A stretch of 64,000 bases of DNA from Pichia kudriavzevii (Eukaryota > Ascomycota > Pichiomycetes > Pichiales > Pichiaceae). The notes below the pieces were generated by a model. The model was not told the origin of the DNA and did not search any database. It saw only the letters and a list, made by a program, of their open reading frames with translations. This document shows, one piece after another, positions 47,563-57,145 of this stretch; the stretch's first letter is position 1, and the number at the start of each line of letters is the position of its first letter. The DNA is taken from NCBI RefSeq assembly GCF_003054445.1, contig NC_042506.1, positions 441,501-505,500 on the forward strand. Reading direction: 5' to 3'. A program made the translations under genes and the position numbers.

Positions 47563-48080
47563 TGTTTCGATTTTAGAATATGGGAGTTAACAAGGGTCAA
47601 GTATCCGGAGTAGGAAGCAAAGAGAATCAGATCTGTTGATCATGTAGAGCATAAGCATAGAGACGCCTTCGGAGACACTCTCATTGGCATAAATTAACTA
47701 TTATTTATCAACGGACTATGACAGGACTTGCATAGTAAAAAAATGAAAACCTAAAATGTAATAAGCTCGTACAAAAATCTGATTTATATAAAAGGGTAGC
47801 AACTGTGATTGATTATAGGTTGCAGGCGTGAATTATATAAGACAGACAGTATTCTGTTATATAGAATTGATATGACTGATATGGCTCCTAATCAAGAGTA
47901 AGTGGAGGAGAAGGAGTAGAAGAAAAATCTGTTATTACTACTATGACGACTGACTTTCTTTACGCCCATTGTGTACTTACTGGTACGTGTATTATATTTA
48001 TAATTATCATTGCCATAAACGATATTATAGCTATTGATAAGATTAATGATTAATCCTAAAAGACTTCAACCGTCGAAACA
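47563..48080. mobile_element. Possible solo LTR fossil of a Ty-like element upstream of the tRNA pair
   Basis: A 518-bp segment begins TGTTTCGA and ends TCGAAACA, the TG...CA inverted ends typical of LTRs, and stops 58 bp before a tRNA gene, a usual place for yeast retrotransposon insertions. A TATA-like TTATATAAAA lies inside at about 47785. No internal coding region is present, and no matching flanking duplication was seen. If real it is an old solo LTR; chance inverted ends cannot be excluded. Confidence 0.2.
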
Positions 48081-48138
48081 TCCTAAATTAGGATATAGCT
48101 TTGACAGAGCACTCATGGATTTGCTCTCCTTCAAGGAA

Positions 48139-48222
48139 GCATAAGTGGCCGAGCGGTCTAAGGCGACAGACTCAAGTTCTGTTACTCGTAAGAGTGCGCA
48201 GGTTCGAACCCTGTCTTATGCA
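48139..48222 (+). tRNA. tRNA-Leu (anticodon CAA), intronless
   Basis: 84 nt. The acceptor stem GCATAAG/CTTATGC closes with discriminator A. The A box is TGGCCGAGCGGTCTAAGG and the B box GGTTCGAACCC. The anticodon arm is ACAGA-CTCAAGT-TCTGT, giving CAA, which reads UUG as leucine. A long variable arm of class II type (TACTCGTAAGAGTGC) is present. There is no intron, although tRNA-Leu(CAA) genes in S. cerevisiae carry one. Confidence 0.93.
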
Positions 48223-48234
48223 ATCCTTTCTTTT

Positions 48235-48306
48235 GCGGGCTTAGCTCAGTGGGAGAGCGCCAGACTGAAGATCTGGAGGCCCTGTGTTCGATCCACAGAG
48301 CTCGCA
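48235..48306 (+). tRNA. tRNA-Phe (anticodon GAA), intronless
   Basis: 72 nt. The acceptor stem GCGGGCT/AGCTCGC has one G-T pair and discriminator A. The D arm is TAGCTCAGTGGGAGAGCG. The anticodon arm CCAGA-CTGAAGA-TCTGG gives GAA, and the B box is TGTTCGATCC. It begins only 12 nt after the end of tRNA-Leu. There is no intron, whereas tRNA-Phe genes in S. cerevisiae are interrupted. Confidence 0.95.
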
Positions 48307-48310
48307 TTAC

Positions 48311-48335
48311 TTTTTTCAAAATAATTTTTTTTTTT
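48311..48335 (+). terminator. RNA polymerase III terminators after tRNA-Phe
   Basis: T6 at 48311-48316 and T11 at 48325-48335 follow the tRNA-Phe 3' end. The spacer before tRNA-Phe has only four consecutive T (48231-48234), a weaker stop. Confidence 0.75.
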
Positions 48336-48691
48336 CAATAGTTTATCAGCCAGAGCCATTGTATTATTGCTTTATGTTGCCTACTAGGAGTAACTCAAGG
48401 TCAAAGAAGAGGACGCAAAAAAACGCTTATTGTTATGTAACTTCCTTAAGCCTATCCAATATGTGGGTACAATTCCTCACAGATATTTGGACAATGCATT
48501 GAATTCCTTTCATCAAATTTTTCAGGGATGGGGAGCGACTTTGAACTTTAGGCAATTGCAATTTGTGTAGTTAAAGTTCAATGTAGGCAATAGCTTCTTT
48601 TCTTCTTATGAGAGAGGAAGATAAAGACATTCATAACAAACAATAACAACAAGTGTGAGGACATACTCTTTTTTTTGCTACTTAACACACT

Positions 48692-50467
48692 ATGTCTTTT
48701 ATACAACAAAATAAGGTGGCGGTTGCTGTTTCCGCTGTTGTTGGTATCGGTACCCTTGCAGGTATCGTTTATTATTTAAACAAATCATCATCCACTTCAC
48801 CAGATGCTAAAGGAACAAAGAAGAGTAAGAAAAGAAGCCCTAAAAAAAAGAAGAACAGCAAGGCATCACATTCCGGCACTGTTGTCGAGGAAGATCCAGA
48901 GACCTGTATTTATCCAATCAATGAATCTACCAAATTGCCTGAAATCGATGATGGTACCGTTGAGAAGTTGCCAGCTGCAGAAAAGGAAAAATGGGCTTTA
49001 TCACTGAAAGAAAAGGGTAATGAGTACTTCAAGGCCGAGCAATATGAAAAGGCTATCACATATTACACTGATGCATTGAAATGTAAGAAGGACCATATTT
49101 TCTATGGAAACAGATCTGCTTGTTATTATGCATTAAAGGAATATGAAAAGGCTATTGAAGATGCGACCGCTGCGTTGGAAATTAAGCCGGATTATTCAAA
49201 GTGCTTGTTAAGAAGGGCTCATCTGTATGAAGACGTTGGTAGGTTTGAAGACGCAGTTTTCGACTTAACTGCTTTATCCATCTATGGTGGTTTAGCTGAT
49301 AAATCGAGTGAATCATTGCTAGAAAAAGTTTTAGCAAAACAAGCCGACAAAATGAACAGAGAAATTTATGCAGATTTACCAAAGGAATTACCATCATCTT
49401 CCTCAATTTCTTCATTTTTGGGTGCATTTGTCAAGGAGGATATCGATTTGGATTTATCTAAGTATGCTGAAGCTAGTGGCTCTTACTTTTTAGCGAAAGC
49501 TTTGAACGAATTAGCTAAAGATACCGATGAAGGGTATGATGAGGCAGATAATTTATTCAACCAATCTGTTGAGCAATTTGAGAAAGACGGTTATTCAGGT
49601 GATGATAAGAAGTTAGCTGCAATAGCTTATGAATACAAAGGAATCTTTGCATTTTTAAAGACTCTTGACAATGCAGCTGAGTTGGTGGAAAAGGCATTAT
49701 CTATTAATGCAAGACCAAGAATGTATGTTGTTTTAGCTTTAATTGCCGCTGATAAGGGTGACTATTTAACTGCAGACAAAAACTTTAACAATGCAATTGC
49801 AATGGATCCTAATGACCCAAACATTTACTACCACTATGGTCAGGTGTTTTATTTGATGGGTGATTTGATTAAGGCAGAAAAGAATTTTGAAAAGGCTAAA
49901 GAATTAAATCCAAAGAATGTCTTCGCTTATATCCAATTAGCTTGCATCACTTATAGACATAACGACTTTTCAAAATGTTTGGAATTGTTTAATGAAGCTA
50001 AGGCAAAGTTCCCTACCGCTCCAGAAATTCCAAACTACTTAGGTGAGATTCTTTTTGATAAAGGTGACATTGATGGTGCTACCAAACAATTTGACGTTGC
50101 AATTAAACTACAAGAAGTTGTTCCAGGCAACAATGTTGGTGTCTTACCTTTGATTAATAAGTCTGTCATTTATCAGAAGTCTAGTCAATTCCAAGAATGT
50201 ATCAGCTTGTTGGAGAAGGCTGTGAAGGTTGACCCAAGGTCTGAAATTGCTTGGACTAACTTAGGTCAACTCTATTTGATGTTACAAAGAGTCGAGCCTG
50301 CCCAAGAATGTTTTGAAAAGGCATGTGTTCTGTGCAGATCTTCTGAAGATAGAAAGCAAATTATTTCTTTATTGGAATCTGCAAAAATTCAACTAAAAGT
50401 TCAAAAGGATGAATCCCTAAGCAAGAAAGTTAAAGAAATTATGTCACTATACAGTGCTCAAGCTTAA
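48692..50467 (+). CDS. TOM70: TOM70, mitochondrial outer-membrane import receptor
   Basis: 591 aa (S. cerevisiae 617). Tom70 docks Hsp70/Hsp90-bound precursors, especially carrier proteins, at the TOM translocase. An N-terminal signal anchor (about 8-29, VAVAVSAVVGIGTLAGIVYYL) is followed by a Lys-rich linker and then tetratricopeptide repeats through most of the protein. The first TPRs begin LKEKGNEYFKAEQYEKAITYYTDALK and form the chaperone-binding clamp. Further repeats from about 340 onward (DPNDPNIYYHYGQVFYLMGD) form the precursor-binding groove. TOM71 is the paralogue in S. cerevisiae only. The gene starts about 385 bp after the tRNA pair and converges with the NDUFS4 gene. Confidence 0.95.
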   Translation: MSFIQQNKVAVAVSAVVGIGTLAGIVYYLNKSSSTSPDAKGTKKSKKRSPKKKKNSKASHSGTVVEEDPETCIYPINESTKLPEIDDGTVEKLPAAEKEKWALSLKEKGNEYFKAEQYEKAITYYTDALKCKKDHIFYGNRSACYYALKEYEKAIEDATAALEIKPDYSKCLLRRAHLYEDVGRFEDAVFDLTALSIYGGLADKSSESLLEKVLAKQADKMNREIYADLPKELPSSSSISSFLGAFVKEDIDLDLSKYAEASGSYFLAKALNELAKDTDEGYDEADNLFNQSVEQFEKDGYSGDDKKLAAIAYEYKGIFAFLKTLDNAAELVEKALSINARPRMYVVLALIAADKGDYLTADKNFNNAIAMDPNDPNIYYHYGQVFYLMGDLIKAEKNFEKAKELNPKNVFAYIQLACITYRHNDFSKCLELFNEAKAKFPTAPEIPNYLGEILFDKGDIDGATKQFDVAIKLQEVVPGNNVGVLPLINKSVIYQKSSQFQECISLLEKAVKVDPRSEIAWTNLGQLYLMLQRVEPAQECFEKACVLCRSSEDRKQIISLLESAKIQLKVQKDESLSKKVKEIMSLYSAQA

Positions 50468-50811
50468 AGAAATAAGAGAAGAGGTATCGATACGATAATC
50501 TATTGTCCTTATTAGTAACCGTTTATATATTTCTTCCCTCTTGTCCATAATTACCAAATTTGTATGTATGTATGTATACTCATCAAACATCGAAATCATA
50601 TCTTAAATTATTCTCTGAAAATCTTGACGACAAAAGTTACAATAAATCAATTTTATTTAACTACTCTAGCTAGCGTCTTATAAAATAGATTAATAAATAA
50701 ATAAAGAATAATAGTTGGGTGTAAAACAATAGGAGTAGGCGTTTGTTTGACAGCGGATACTCGGGGTAGCTATAAAAATTGAGTGCTATTCAATAACTAA
50801 TAGAGAATTCA

Positions 50812-51330
50812 TTATTTTGTAAATATATACTTTAGTGGGCCCTTTGAATGAACGAAATTTGAGGAATATTCCTTCTTGACAAACTTCTTAGTCTTTGGCT
50901 CAACCACGTAATAATCCCATCCATTAGATTCTGCAAATTTGACGGCTTGTTCCTTTTCACTGAAGCTTAATCTTGAAGCTTGCATGTAATCGGCTGTTGA
51001 TTGGTAACCAGTTAAATCATTTTCCCATCTGTTACCCTTGCCAAGAATATCCCATTCTAATCTCCAGAATTTCGAGTTTCTCGTACCATTTTGGGTGGCG
51101 TACTTAGACTCTTTGTATATTTTGACTAATCTGTTGCCAGAAATAGACAATTCTTCAGGTGCACCAGAGATAAGTTGTTTACCATTTTGAGTCAAATCGG
51201 TAATTTTCTTAACAGTCTCTGGAACTTCAACAGATGCAACTACAGGAGTTGGGTTTGGACCTGTAGAGTTCAAACGAATTGCTTGGGCTAGCCTGAGCGT
51301 GTTAGAGTTTCTGAGAGATCTTGTAAACAT
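50812..51330 (-). CDS. NDUFS4-type (18-21 kDa) subunit of respiratory complex I
   Basis: 172 aa. The NDUS4 domain (about 85-170) is clear: [22 protein letters not shown], then [30 protein letters not shown] and a C-terminal [10 protein letters not shown]. In fungi and mammals this accessory subunit sits in the peripheral arm of NADH:ubiquinone oxidoreductase and stabilises the NADH-oxidising module. The N-terminus is basic and free of acidic residues ([20 protein letters not shown]), a typical matrix targeting sequence. The presence of this gene means the organism has a rotenone-type complex I, which excludes Saccharomyces and Kluyveromyces. Its promoter carries a GACGCGTCGA site at 51484-51493. 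Confidence 0.92.
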   Translation of the reverse strand: MFTRSLRNSNTLRLAQAIRLNSTGPNPTPVVASVEVPETVKKITDLTQNGKQLISGAPEELSISGNRLVKIYKESKYATQNGTRNSKFWRLEWDILGKGNRWENDLTGYQSTADYMQASRLSFSEKEQAVKFAESNGWDYYVVEPKTKKFVKKEYSSNFVHSKGPLKYIFTK

Positions 51331-51483
51331 TTGTGTAGATGTGGAAATGGATTTGTTCTCTTGTCAGGAATGGCCTAAGAATTGCATCCCTCTTACTTTA
51401 TTTGGCCAATTGTGAAGTAGTTAATTCATGTTGGAGCTGAGGTGCAAAATCAAGAAAAAAAAGGTGCACTGATGTCAGACATG

Positions 51484-51493
51484 GACGCGTCGA
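51484..51493 (+). promoter_or_regulatory. GACGCGTCGA element upstream of the NDUFS4 gene
   Basis: GACGCGTCGA followed by TTTTTTC, about 155 bp before the NDUFS4 start and the same on its 3' side as the copy upstream of CAF120 except for one base. Confidence 0.4.
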
Positions 51494-51591
51494 TTTTTTC
51501 TTACTACAAGTAGATTACAATTACAATAATGAAAGACGATCAATATAACAGCATTAATGTTAATATGAAGAGTAAATATAAGATAGTCCAG

Positions 51592-52629
51592 TCAACTAAC
51601 TAGGACCCACAGCAGGAAGAAGGCAATGATAATTCCAAAGATTTTCATCATCAGCCAACGATTACTGCTCACACTTTTGTAGTACTTCATAAGTTCTCGT
51701 TGTGCACCCTGGATGTTTAAACTAACATCTTCGACGTTATCATCAATACGTTGGATAACTTCACCTTGTTCTTGAACCATTGTAGCAAGTTGTTGGAATA
51801 AACCACCAACTTCATTAATAGTAGATTCGATGGCGTCTACAGCATTGCTCCTTTCTTGTAAGTATTGGTTATTCTGTTCTTCCAACAACAACAATTGCTG
51901 ATTTTGATCAGGTAAACTTAACAAATTCCCATTTTCGCCATAAGAATGAATGGCATCTTGTGTTGCTTGAGCTTTCTTTTGCTCACTCAGTTCTTGTAAT
52001 TGGATTCCAGCGAGGAACGGATTATCAGATGCAATTCCATTAGGTAAGTTGTTGGACCTAATGGCGAAAGGAACGTTGTTCTCTACGCTAGTTTTTATAC
52101 CGTCCTTGCCTGTATCTCCGCCTGAGTTTCTGACTTCACTAAGAAGCTGTTCTTGTCTATTTCTTTGCGCAAATTCAGCACGTTGTCTAGCTTCTAATAC
52201 ATCTTTGAAATTTTCACTGATATTTTTGGTTTTTGTATTTAGCAATTGTACAATGTTCTTATGGTACGATTTAATCTGCGTATCACCATCACCTCTCAAA
52301 CCATTCACTTGCAATGATTTCAAGCCTTTTAATTCCTTTTCGATTTTAAAAATATCTTGCTTTATAATATATGTCAGCTCCACAATATCGGTGGGTTTAT
52401 CGCCAAATAATTGTTTGCGCTTCGATAATTGTGCAAGCTTGTGCAAAGCCCCCGTAACACGGACAATGTCTTTAGCAATATATCCTGCCTGTCTGTTGAA
52501 CTCCGATTTTTGTGTGCTAGGTTTCGGCGCTGGTGCAGACCTTGACTCCACATGTTGTTGTTTGGCAAACGTATTCACTGCTTGCTGAAACTCAAAAGTC
52601 CGATCCTGAATATTCGGTACCACTTCCAT
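51592..52629 (-). CDS. SED5: SED5, cis-Golgi syntaxin (Qa-SNARE)
   Basis: 345 aa (S. cerevisiae 340). Sed5 is the target SNARE for ER-to-Golgi and intra-Golgi vesicle fusion. The N-terminal peptide (IQDRTFEFQQAV) is the segment bound by Sly1. A three-helix Habc bundle follows (about 45-170). The SNARE motif spans about 250-312, with the zero-layer Gln in EVIQRIDDNVEDV, and is followed by a C-terminal membrane anchor (about 323-343, MMKIFGIIIAFFLLWVLV). The syntaxin-5 affinity rests on the N-peptide and the overall layout; PEP12/VAM3 are less likely. Confidence 0.9.
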   Translation of the reverse strand: MEVVPNIQDRTFEFQQAVNTFAKQQHVESRSAPAPKPSTQKSEFNRQAGYIAKDIVRVTGALHKLAQLSKRKQLFGDKPTDIVELTYIIKQDIFKIEKELKGLKSLQVNGLRGDGDTQIKSYHKNIVQLLNTKTKNISENFKDVLEARQRAEFAQRNRQEQLLSEVRNSGGDTGKDGIKTSVENNVPFAIRSNNLPNGIASDNPFLAGIQLQELSEQKKAQATQDAIHSYGENGNLLSLPDQNQQLLLLEEQNNQYLQERSNAVDAIESTINEVGGLFQQLATMVQEQGEVIQRIDDNVEDVSLNIQGAQRELMKYYKSVSSNRWLMMKIFGIIIAFFLLWVLVS

Positions 52630-52980
52630 CGTGTATGTATAAAACGTTACCGGCGTTTTTCCAGGTAACTCTATTTGCAGCCGATCAACAAAATGTGTCT
52701 ATAGAAGGTAAATATTCAAACATATACAGGTACATGTATATATAAATATATGTAGATATACAAGTACAACCGAAAGGGCCACCACATCTCATTGAATTTT
52801 GAAAATTTATTAACGCGACACATATCTATTTTAGTATGCAAGCATAATCAGAATCCAAAAAAATATATAGTAGCATTACTGCAAAATCATGCTCTAGCAT
52901 CTGCCGGTTGATATATACATTATCGTTGCATATCTTCTATATACAATTAGTTGCAGATACTTGGTGAAAAAAAGCTATCC

Positions 52981-55710
52981 CTACTTAAGATTTACCTCTT
53001 GACCGCAGTCTTTGCAAAAAAAACGAATGTGGTTAGTGTTACCCGCATCCATGGGAGCAGAATTGAAATCAGTGGATCCACATTTTGAGCAAGTTAAGGT
53101 ACCACTTGTTATATTTTCGTGATCGGGAACATTGTAGACAGAAGCTGTAGAGCTGGAATGCTGATGCTGTGATACTTTCGCCAATTTTCCCTGTTCAGAG
53201 TCACCGATTATTTTCTTCAACTCATCATCGATATCCTTAATACTGTTTGAAATGTGGATAGGAGATAAGTCACTGCTATCAAGAACTGCATTTTCTTTAT
53301 CGTGTAAGATCTCGTTACTTATATCATCTGGATTTGAAACCCCATTATTCTCAACGACGACATTCCCTCCTACATTTTCAATATTGATTCCAGTAAGATT
53401 TAGTTTTTCTTTACTATGATCAACAACTGATGATTCAACCGCAAATTTATTTGCTGGCTTAATAACGCCTTTAGTATCGCTGCGACCTCTGTCCAATTCT
53501 GGATTTTCATAAACTGACGACATGATGTGTTTTATACCGGCAGAATTAGCCTGATAGTTTGGTATCACAAGTGTATTCTTATTCAGAATATGCTCGCTAC
53601 CAGTTCTGTTCATCATTGTTTGCCTTCTTTCAACAATTTGTGAAGCACTTTTAAAATTCAAAGCTTTGCGAATGTAACGTGAAAAATCTCTTCTGAAAAC
53701 TTTGATTTTACCGGTGTTATCAGCAGTGATAATAACTGCCGTTGATAAATCATCAACTTCCAAATCTTTAATATGCATCTCGTTCAAAATAAAGGAATAT
53801 TTGTGCTTCAAGTCAAAAATTGGATCATTGCTCAATTCCAATAATTTTAGTGAAGCTCTAGGTGCAAATACCGATACATTACACCTAGAAGAATTTGTGC
53901 GGAAAGAACCATAGTTTTTGTTTTCTATTGAGTCCGACTCATCTCTAAAGAATGAAAATATGTCGAAATGTTGCTTACTGAATAGTTTGTTAGTCTTTTT
54001 TTTCGCATCGTTAGTGCCACCTGAATTTGTCGAGTCTATCCCAGTTTCCCATAGATAAGTCCAACCATCTTCAGAGCCACTTATAATGTAAGTTAGATCC
54101 TCATTTGCCGAAGCTGCAATGCTGGAGAATCTGTTAGAGAGACCTGAAAACTTCATTTTCAAGCCTGACAACTCATACAGTCTCACTTTAGAATCATTAG
54201 AAGAGATTAAAATTCTCATTGATTCCGATTCAGGTTTGTTGGATTCATCATTTTTTGAGTTCCTGTAAATACTATTTTTATTGGTGTTCTTCAAAGAGCA
54301 GTCAATGATTGAAATAGCAGTTATTCTTGGTCCCGTTTTATTTTTCTTTTTATTTATTTGGTATTCCTCCTCAATTTTGAAGCCACCGTCGATCTTCAAT
54401 AAAATAACGTATCCCTTGTCGCAGCCAACTAAAAGCATGTTTGACTTTGGCGAGAACTCTAGACAAGTAACTTGTTTCTGGAGATTGATTTGGTAGATAA
54501 TTTCCTTTTCCAAAATTGACAGCAGGTAGATTTTACCATTCCAAAGAGAGGCAACAAAGAAGCGGTCATCCAATTTATGAAATTTGGCACATGTCACAAC
54601 ACTATCAAAGTTATAAGTTTGTAAACAATCCGCCCTATCGACATGCCATAACTTGACAGTGCCGTCATCACTTGAACTCAACAAGAAATTATTATTGGAC
54701 CAATCCAAAGAGTTGATAGTTTTATCGTGAAAGAATGTTTTATAAGGTTGGTGTTTGAAGACAGGAGCATATATATCTGATTGGATTTGAGTTTGGTTGG
54801 AATATGTCGAATAGTCATCTACGTAATGAGTGCCCTCACTATCATTACTTCCAAAAGAATACGTTGTGTCCGATCTGGCTCTATTTCTCGTTCTTGATTT
54901 TGACTTTGATTTTGACTTAGACTTGGATGTGGATTTGCGTACTCCCGGAACATCAAAAGTGGTCATTGATGATGCTGCATCACTAAATGTATCGTCCAAA
55001 AAATTATCAATAAAGGATTTGCGATGTGGCCTACTCGGCACAGTCAAATAGTTGGATGGTACTTGATGATTATTTGGCTCAACAAAACCTGGGTCATGTC
55101 TGTCCATTTCGGAAGAAATGACCTCCCAAATCTTTATAAAGCCATCGGCGCCTGCCGATGCCATATATTTACCATCATGACTAAACACCAAGTTGTATAT
55201 TGCTGGCGATTCTGTTGAAAGAATTGAACCGGTGTTGTTATTGCCAATTGTTGTATTGGCAAAGTCTTTTTTCAAACTTGAATTTGAGAATGAGCTACCA
55301 TCGTCAATTAACAAGGTTGAGTTATTTGAACCAATTGCATTAGATTGAATTTTGATTGGATTAGCTGGATTATCATTAACATTGAGTTCTTGACACAGGA
55401 AAAAATGAGAGAAGCCTTGATTTTTGAATTTGGAGTTTTTCCTGAATAATGTCAAGTAGCTCAATTCAATCTTTTTTATTCTTTCCAGCTCCAAATCTAC
55501 ACTGTTATCAATTGAATTACTATGGAGCTGAGGTTGCATCAAGCTCACGGAATCGCTATTATTGTTTCTGGAGCAGAACGAATCGACAATGGGGGATAAG
55601 GCAACGTCGGAAACGGGTTTCATGGCTGAGGCAATGTCACTAACTAGGGGTCCGCTCACTAGTTTTGGATACGAGCTGATGTAGCTCGCCTTTTCGTTGA
55701 AGGACTTCAT
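52981..55710 (-). CDS. DGR2/LAF1-like WD40-repeat protein with C-terminal zinc ribbon
   Basis: 909 aa. S. cerevisiae has two relatives, Dgr2 (YKL121W) and Laf1 (YMR102C), both related to human WDR44; this could be the single ancestral gene. WD repeats are spread over about 165-690: YNLVFSHDGKYMASAGADGFIKIWE, SLDWSNNNFLLSSSDDGTVKLWHVDRADCL, CLEFSPKSNMLLVGCDKG and YIISGSEDGWTYLWE, with a Ser/Arg-rich insert (SKSKSKSKSRTRNR) between the first two. The C-terminus (about 873-905) has CSKCGSTDF and FFCKDCGQE, a four-cysteine zinc ribbon. The cellular role is poorly defined in any yeast. The frame extends to a TTG at 55725; ATG 55710 is used. Confidence 0.82.
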   Translation of the reverse strand: MKSFNEKASYISSYPKLVSGPLVSDIASAMKPVSDVALSPIVDSFCSRNNNSDSVSLMQPQLHSNSIDNSVDLELERIKKIELSYLTLFRKNSKFKNQGFSHFFLCQELNVNDNPANPIKIQSNAIGSNNSTLLIDDGSSFSNSSLKKDFANTTIGNNNTGSILSTESPAIYNLVFSHDGKYMASAGADGFIKIWEVISSEMDRHDPGFVEPNNHQVPSNYLTVPSRPHRKSFIDNFLDDTFSDAASSMTTFDVPGVRKSTSKSKSKSKSKSRTRNRARSDTTYSFGSNDSEGTHYVDDYSTYSNQTQIQSDIYAPVFKHQPYKTFFHDKTINSLDWSNNNFLLSSSDDGTVKLWHVDRADCLQTYNFDSVVTCAKFHKLDDRFFVASLWNGKIYLLSILEKEIIYQINLQKQVTCLEFSPKSNMLLVGCDKGYVILLKIDGGFKIEEEYQINKKKNKTGPRITAISIIDCSLKNTNKNSIYRNSKNDESNKPESESMRILISSNDSKVRLYELSGLKMKFSGLSNRFSSIAASANEDLTYIISGSEDGWTYLWETGIDSTNSGGTNDAKKKTNKLFSKQHFDIFSFFRDESDSIENKNYGSFRTNSSRCNVSVFAPRASLKLLELSNDPIFDLKHKYSFILNEMHIKDLEVDDLSTAVIITADNTGKIKVFRRDFSRYIRKALNFKSASQIVERRQTMMNRTGSEHILNKNTLVIPNYQANSAGIKHIMSSVYENPELDRGRSDTKGVIKPANKFAVESSVVDHSKEKLNLTGINIENVGGNVVVENNGVSNPDDISNEILHDKENAVLDSSDLSPIHISNSIKDIDDELKKIIGDSEQGKLAKVSQHQHSSSTASVYNVPDHENITSGTLTCSKCGSTDFNSAPMDAGNTNHIRFFCKDCGQEVNLK

Positions 55711-55764
55711 CTCTATAGCTTGCAACGGGGTAAATGTGATTTATAACCCGAGGGATATGTGCAC

Positions 55765-55812
55765 ATATATATATATCTATAGATATATATATATATATAT
55801 AGGTGTAAATAT
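55765..55812. repeat. TA-rich tract upstream of the DGR2-like gene
   Basis: Alternating AT sequence including a long TATATA run lies about 60-100 bp upstream of the start codon and could supply TATA elements. Confidence 0.5.
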
Positions 55813-56918
55813 ATATGTACACCTATACTGGAAAATATCGTTGTGGAACCGTTGCGTGCAAAAAAGAGGCTTAAAAGTTGACCAGGAATAAAAGTCTTGT
55901 TATTGTACTGCAAGAATAATGTCTTCCCGAGGTCCTATTTGGGAAGAGAGATTTAACAACCTGACGATGCTCAAGCCAGTGTCTTGTTTGTAGTTTTTTT
56001 TTTCCTACAAAGATAATGACAAAATATCAAACAAGGGCACGGCTTTAGAGGGCAAAGGGGAGAGGTAGTGTTTGACTTTTATATGGTGTATAAGAAAATA
56101 GACGTAGTCTACAGCGGGAGTGGATGTATGAAAATTGCGTGTTCGGATATAAGCTGTGTATTCGGGTAAAGCCAAAAAAAAAACCAGAGCCAGCCCCGGA
56201 ACACTCCATAAGGCATAAGAGAAGGGGGGGTGAAGGCCAAAAGGTATATACTTCAGGATAAGGTGATAACACCCGAGGTAAAAATGACTTCAAGGGGTAG
56301 TTTGGACTACTGGAGGTGCCAGTGGGAGTGGATATATATCTATTCGGTGAACAAAGACATTACATAGTTGTCCCTAGAAAGAAGGGAAAAACTACGAGTT
56401 GGTCACCTTGGTCTAGCCAATGGTCATGTTTTCGTGTGTATCTCAGTTAGTGCCTGAGTGAGTGTGTAATATATGGATAGATGTATGCAATTGGCTAAAT
56501 GGGGGAGACCCTTTTTAGGGGGAAGGGGGGGGGGAACGTTGTGGTGTCTATTCCAAGAGAGTCTTCAACATGTGTCACGTGATTCCAAATAAGAGTGGGT
56601 TTTTCTAATACCATTTTCCCCAGCTAGAGATGTGTACAGAGTCTTTCTCAGGTCGAGTAGAGTAGGTTAGGAAGAAAACGAAAGACTCTAAAAGGGAAAC
56701 ACAATAGGGTGGCTCAGCAATTATTATTATTATTATTATTATTTTTTTTTTTTTTTTTTTGGGCCAAGAATATGACGGCGTCGCGTCGAAGTTTTGCTGG
56801 CGTTTACGAGTTTGCCAAATGTAATTTCAAGAAGTAGTTTTTATAGGCGAGAAGGGGAGAGTGGAAAATGAGAACTGAGGAATAAGAGACCATTAACCCC
56901 GTGCACCGCATAGACTGC

Positions 56919-56936
56919 ATGCGCCACATGCGCCAC
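56919..56936. promoter_or_regulatory. Tandem 9-bp ATGCGCCAC pair
   Basis: Two exact head-to-tail copies of ATGCGCCAC (56919-56927, 56928-56936) lie about 210 bp upstream of the NPL3 start. The same 9-mer occurs in the BNI1/AVT2 promoter. Confidence 0.5.
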
Positions 56937-57145
56937 AACCGGATTTAATAAATGAGTTGATTTACTTTTTTTTTTTTTTTTTTTTTTTTGGCAAGTGGGT
57001 CAGATTTTCAGTGGCGAAGGGCAACGCAAAAAAAAAGGGCAAGACAAAACCAGCAACTAGATGATGAAGAGTGGGAGGTTCCTCATTGGAGTCTCACGTT
57101 GAAGAGCCACGGCACAGACACACAGCTTCATAGATAGTGTACATA

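Larger units (their letters stand above)
45510..48138. other. 2.6-kb gene-poor region between SMB1 and the tRNA pair
   Basis: An AT-rich stretch with no long reading frame. It holds two short hairpin-type palindromes (46295-46316, 46801-46821), a 25-codon hydrophobic minus-strand frame (46627-46704), a promoter-like segment before a 70-codon frame (46957-47169), and a possible LTR remnant (47563-48080). The rest shows nothing I can name. Confidence 0.5.
55711..57145. promoter_or_regulatory. 1.4-kb divergent region between the DGR2-like gene and NPL3
   Basis: No credible reading frame. The plus strand is G-rich on its proximal half, including G10 at 56525-56534, and contains CCAAT near 56416, an ATT run ending in T19 (56720-56760), T24 at 56966-56989, a GTCGCGTCGAA site at 56780-56790 and a tandem ATGCGCCAC pair at 56919-56936. 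The combination of GC-rich motifs and T tracts looks like a strong constitutive promoter for NPL3. Confidence 0.5.

Noticed and set aside
45510-48138. Centromere in the gene-poor region
   Set aside because: No long inverted repeats and no CDEI/CDEIII-like point-centromere elements were recognised; only short palindromes.
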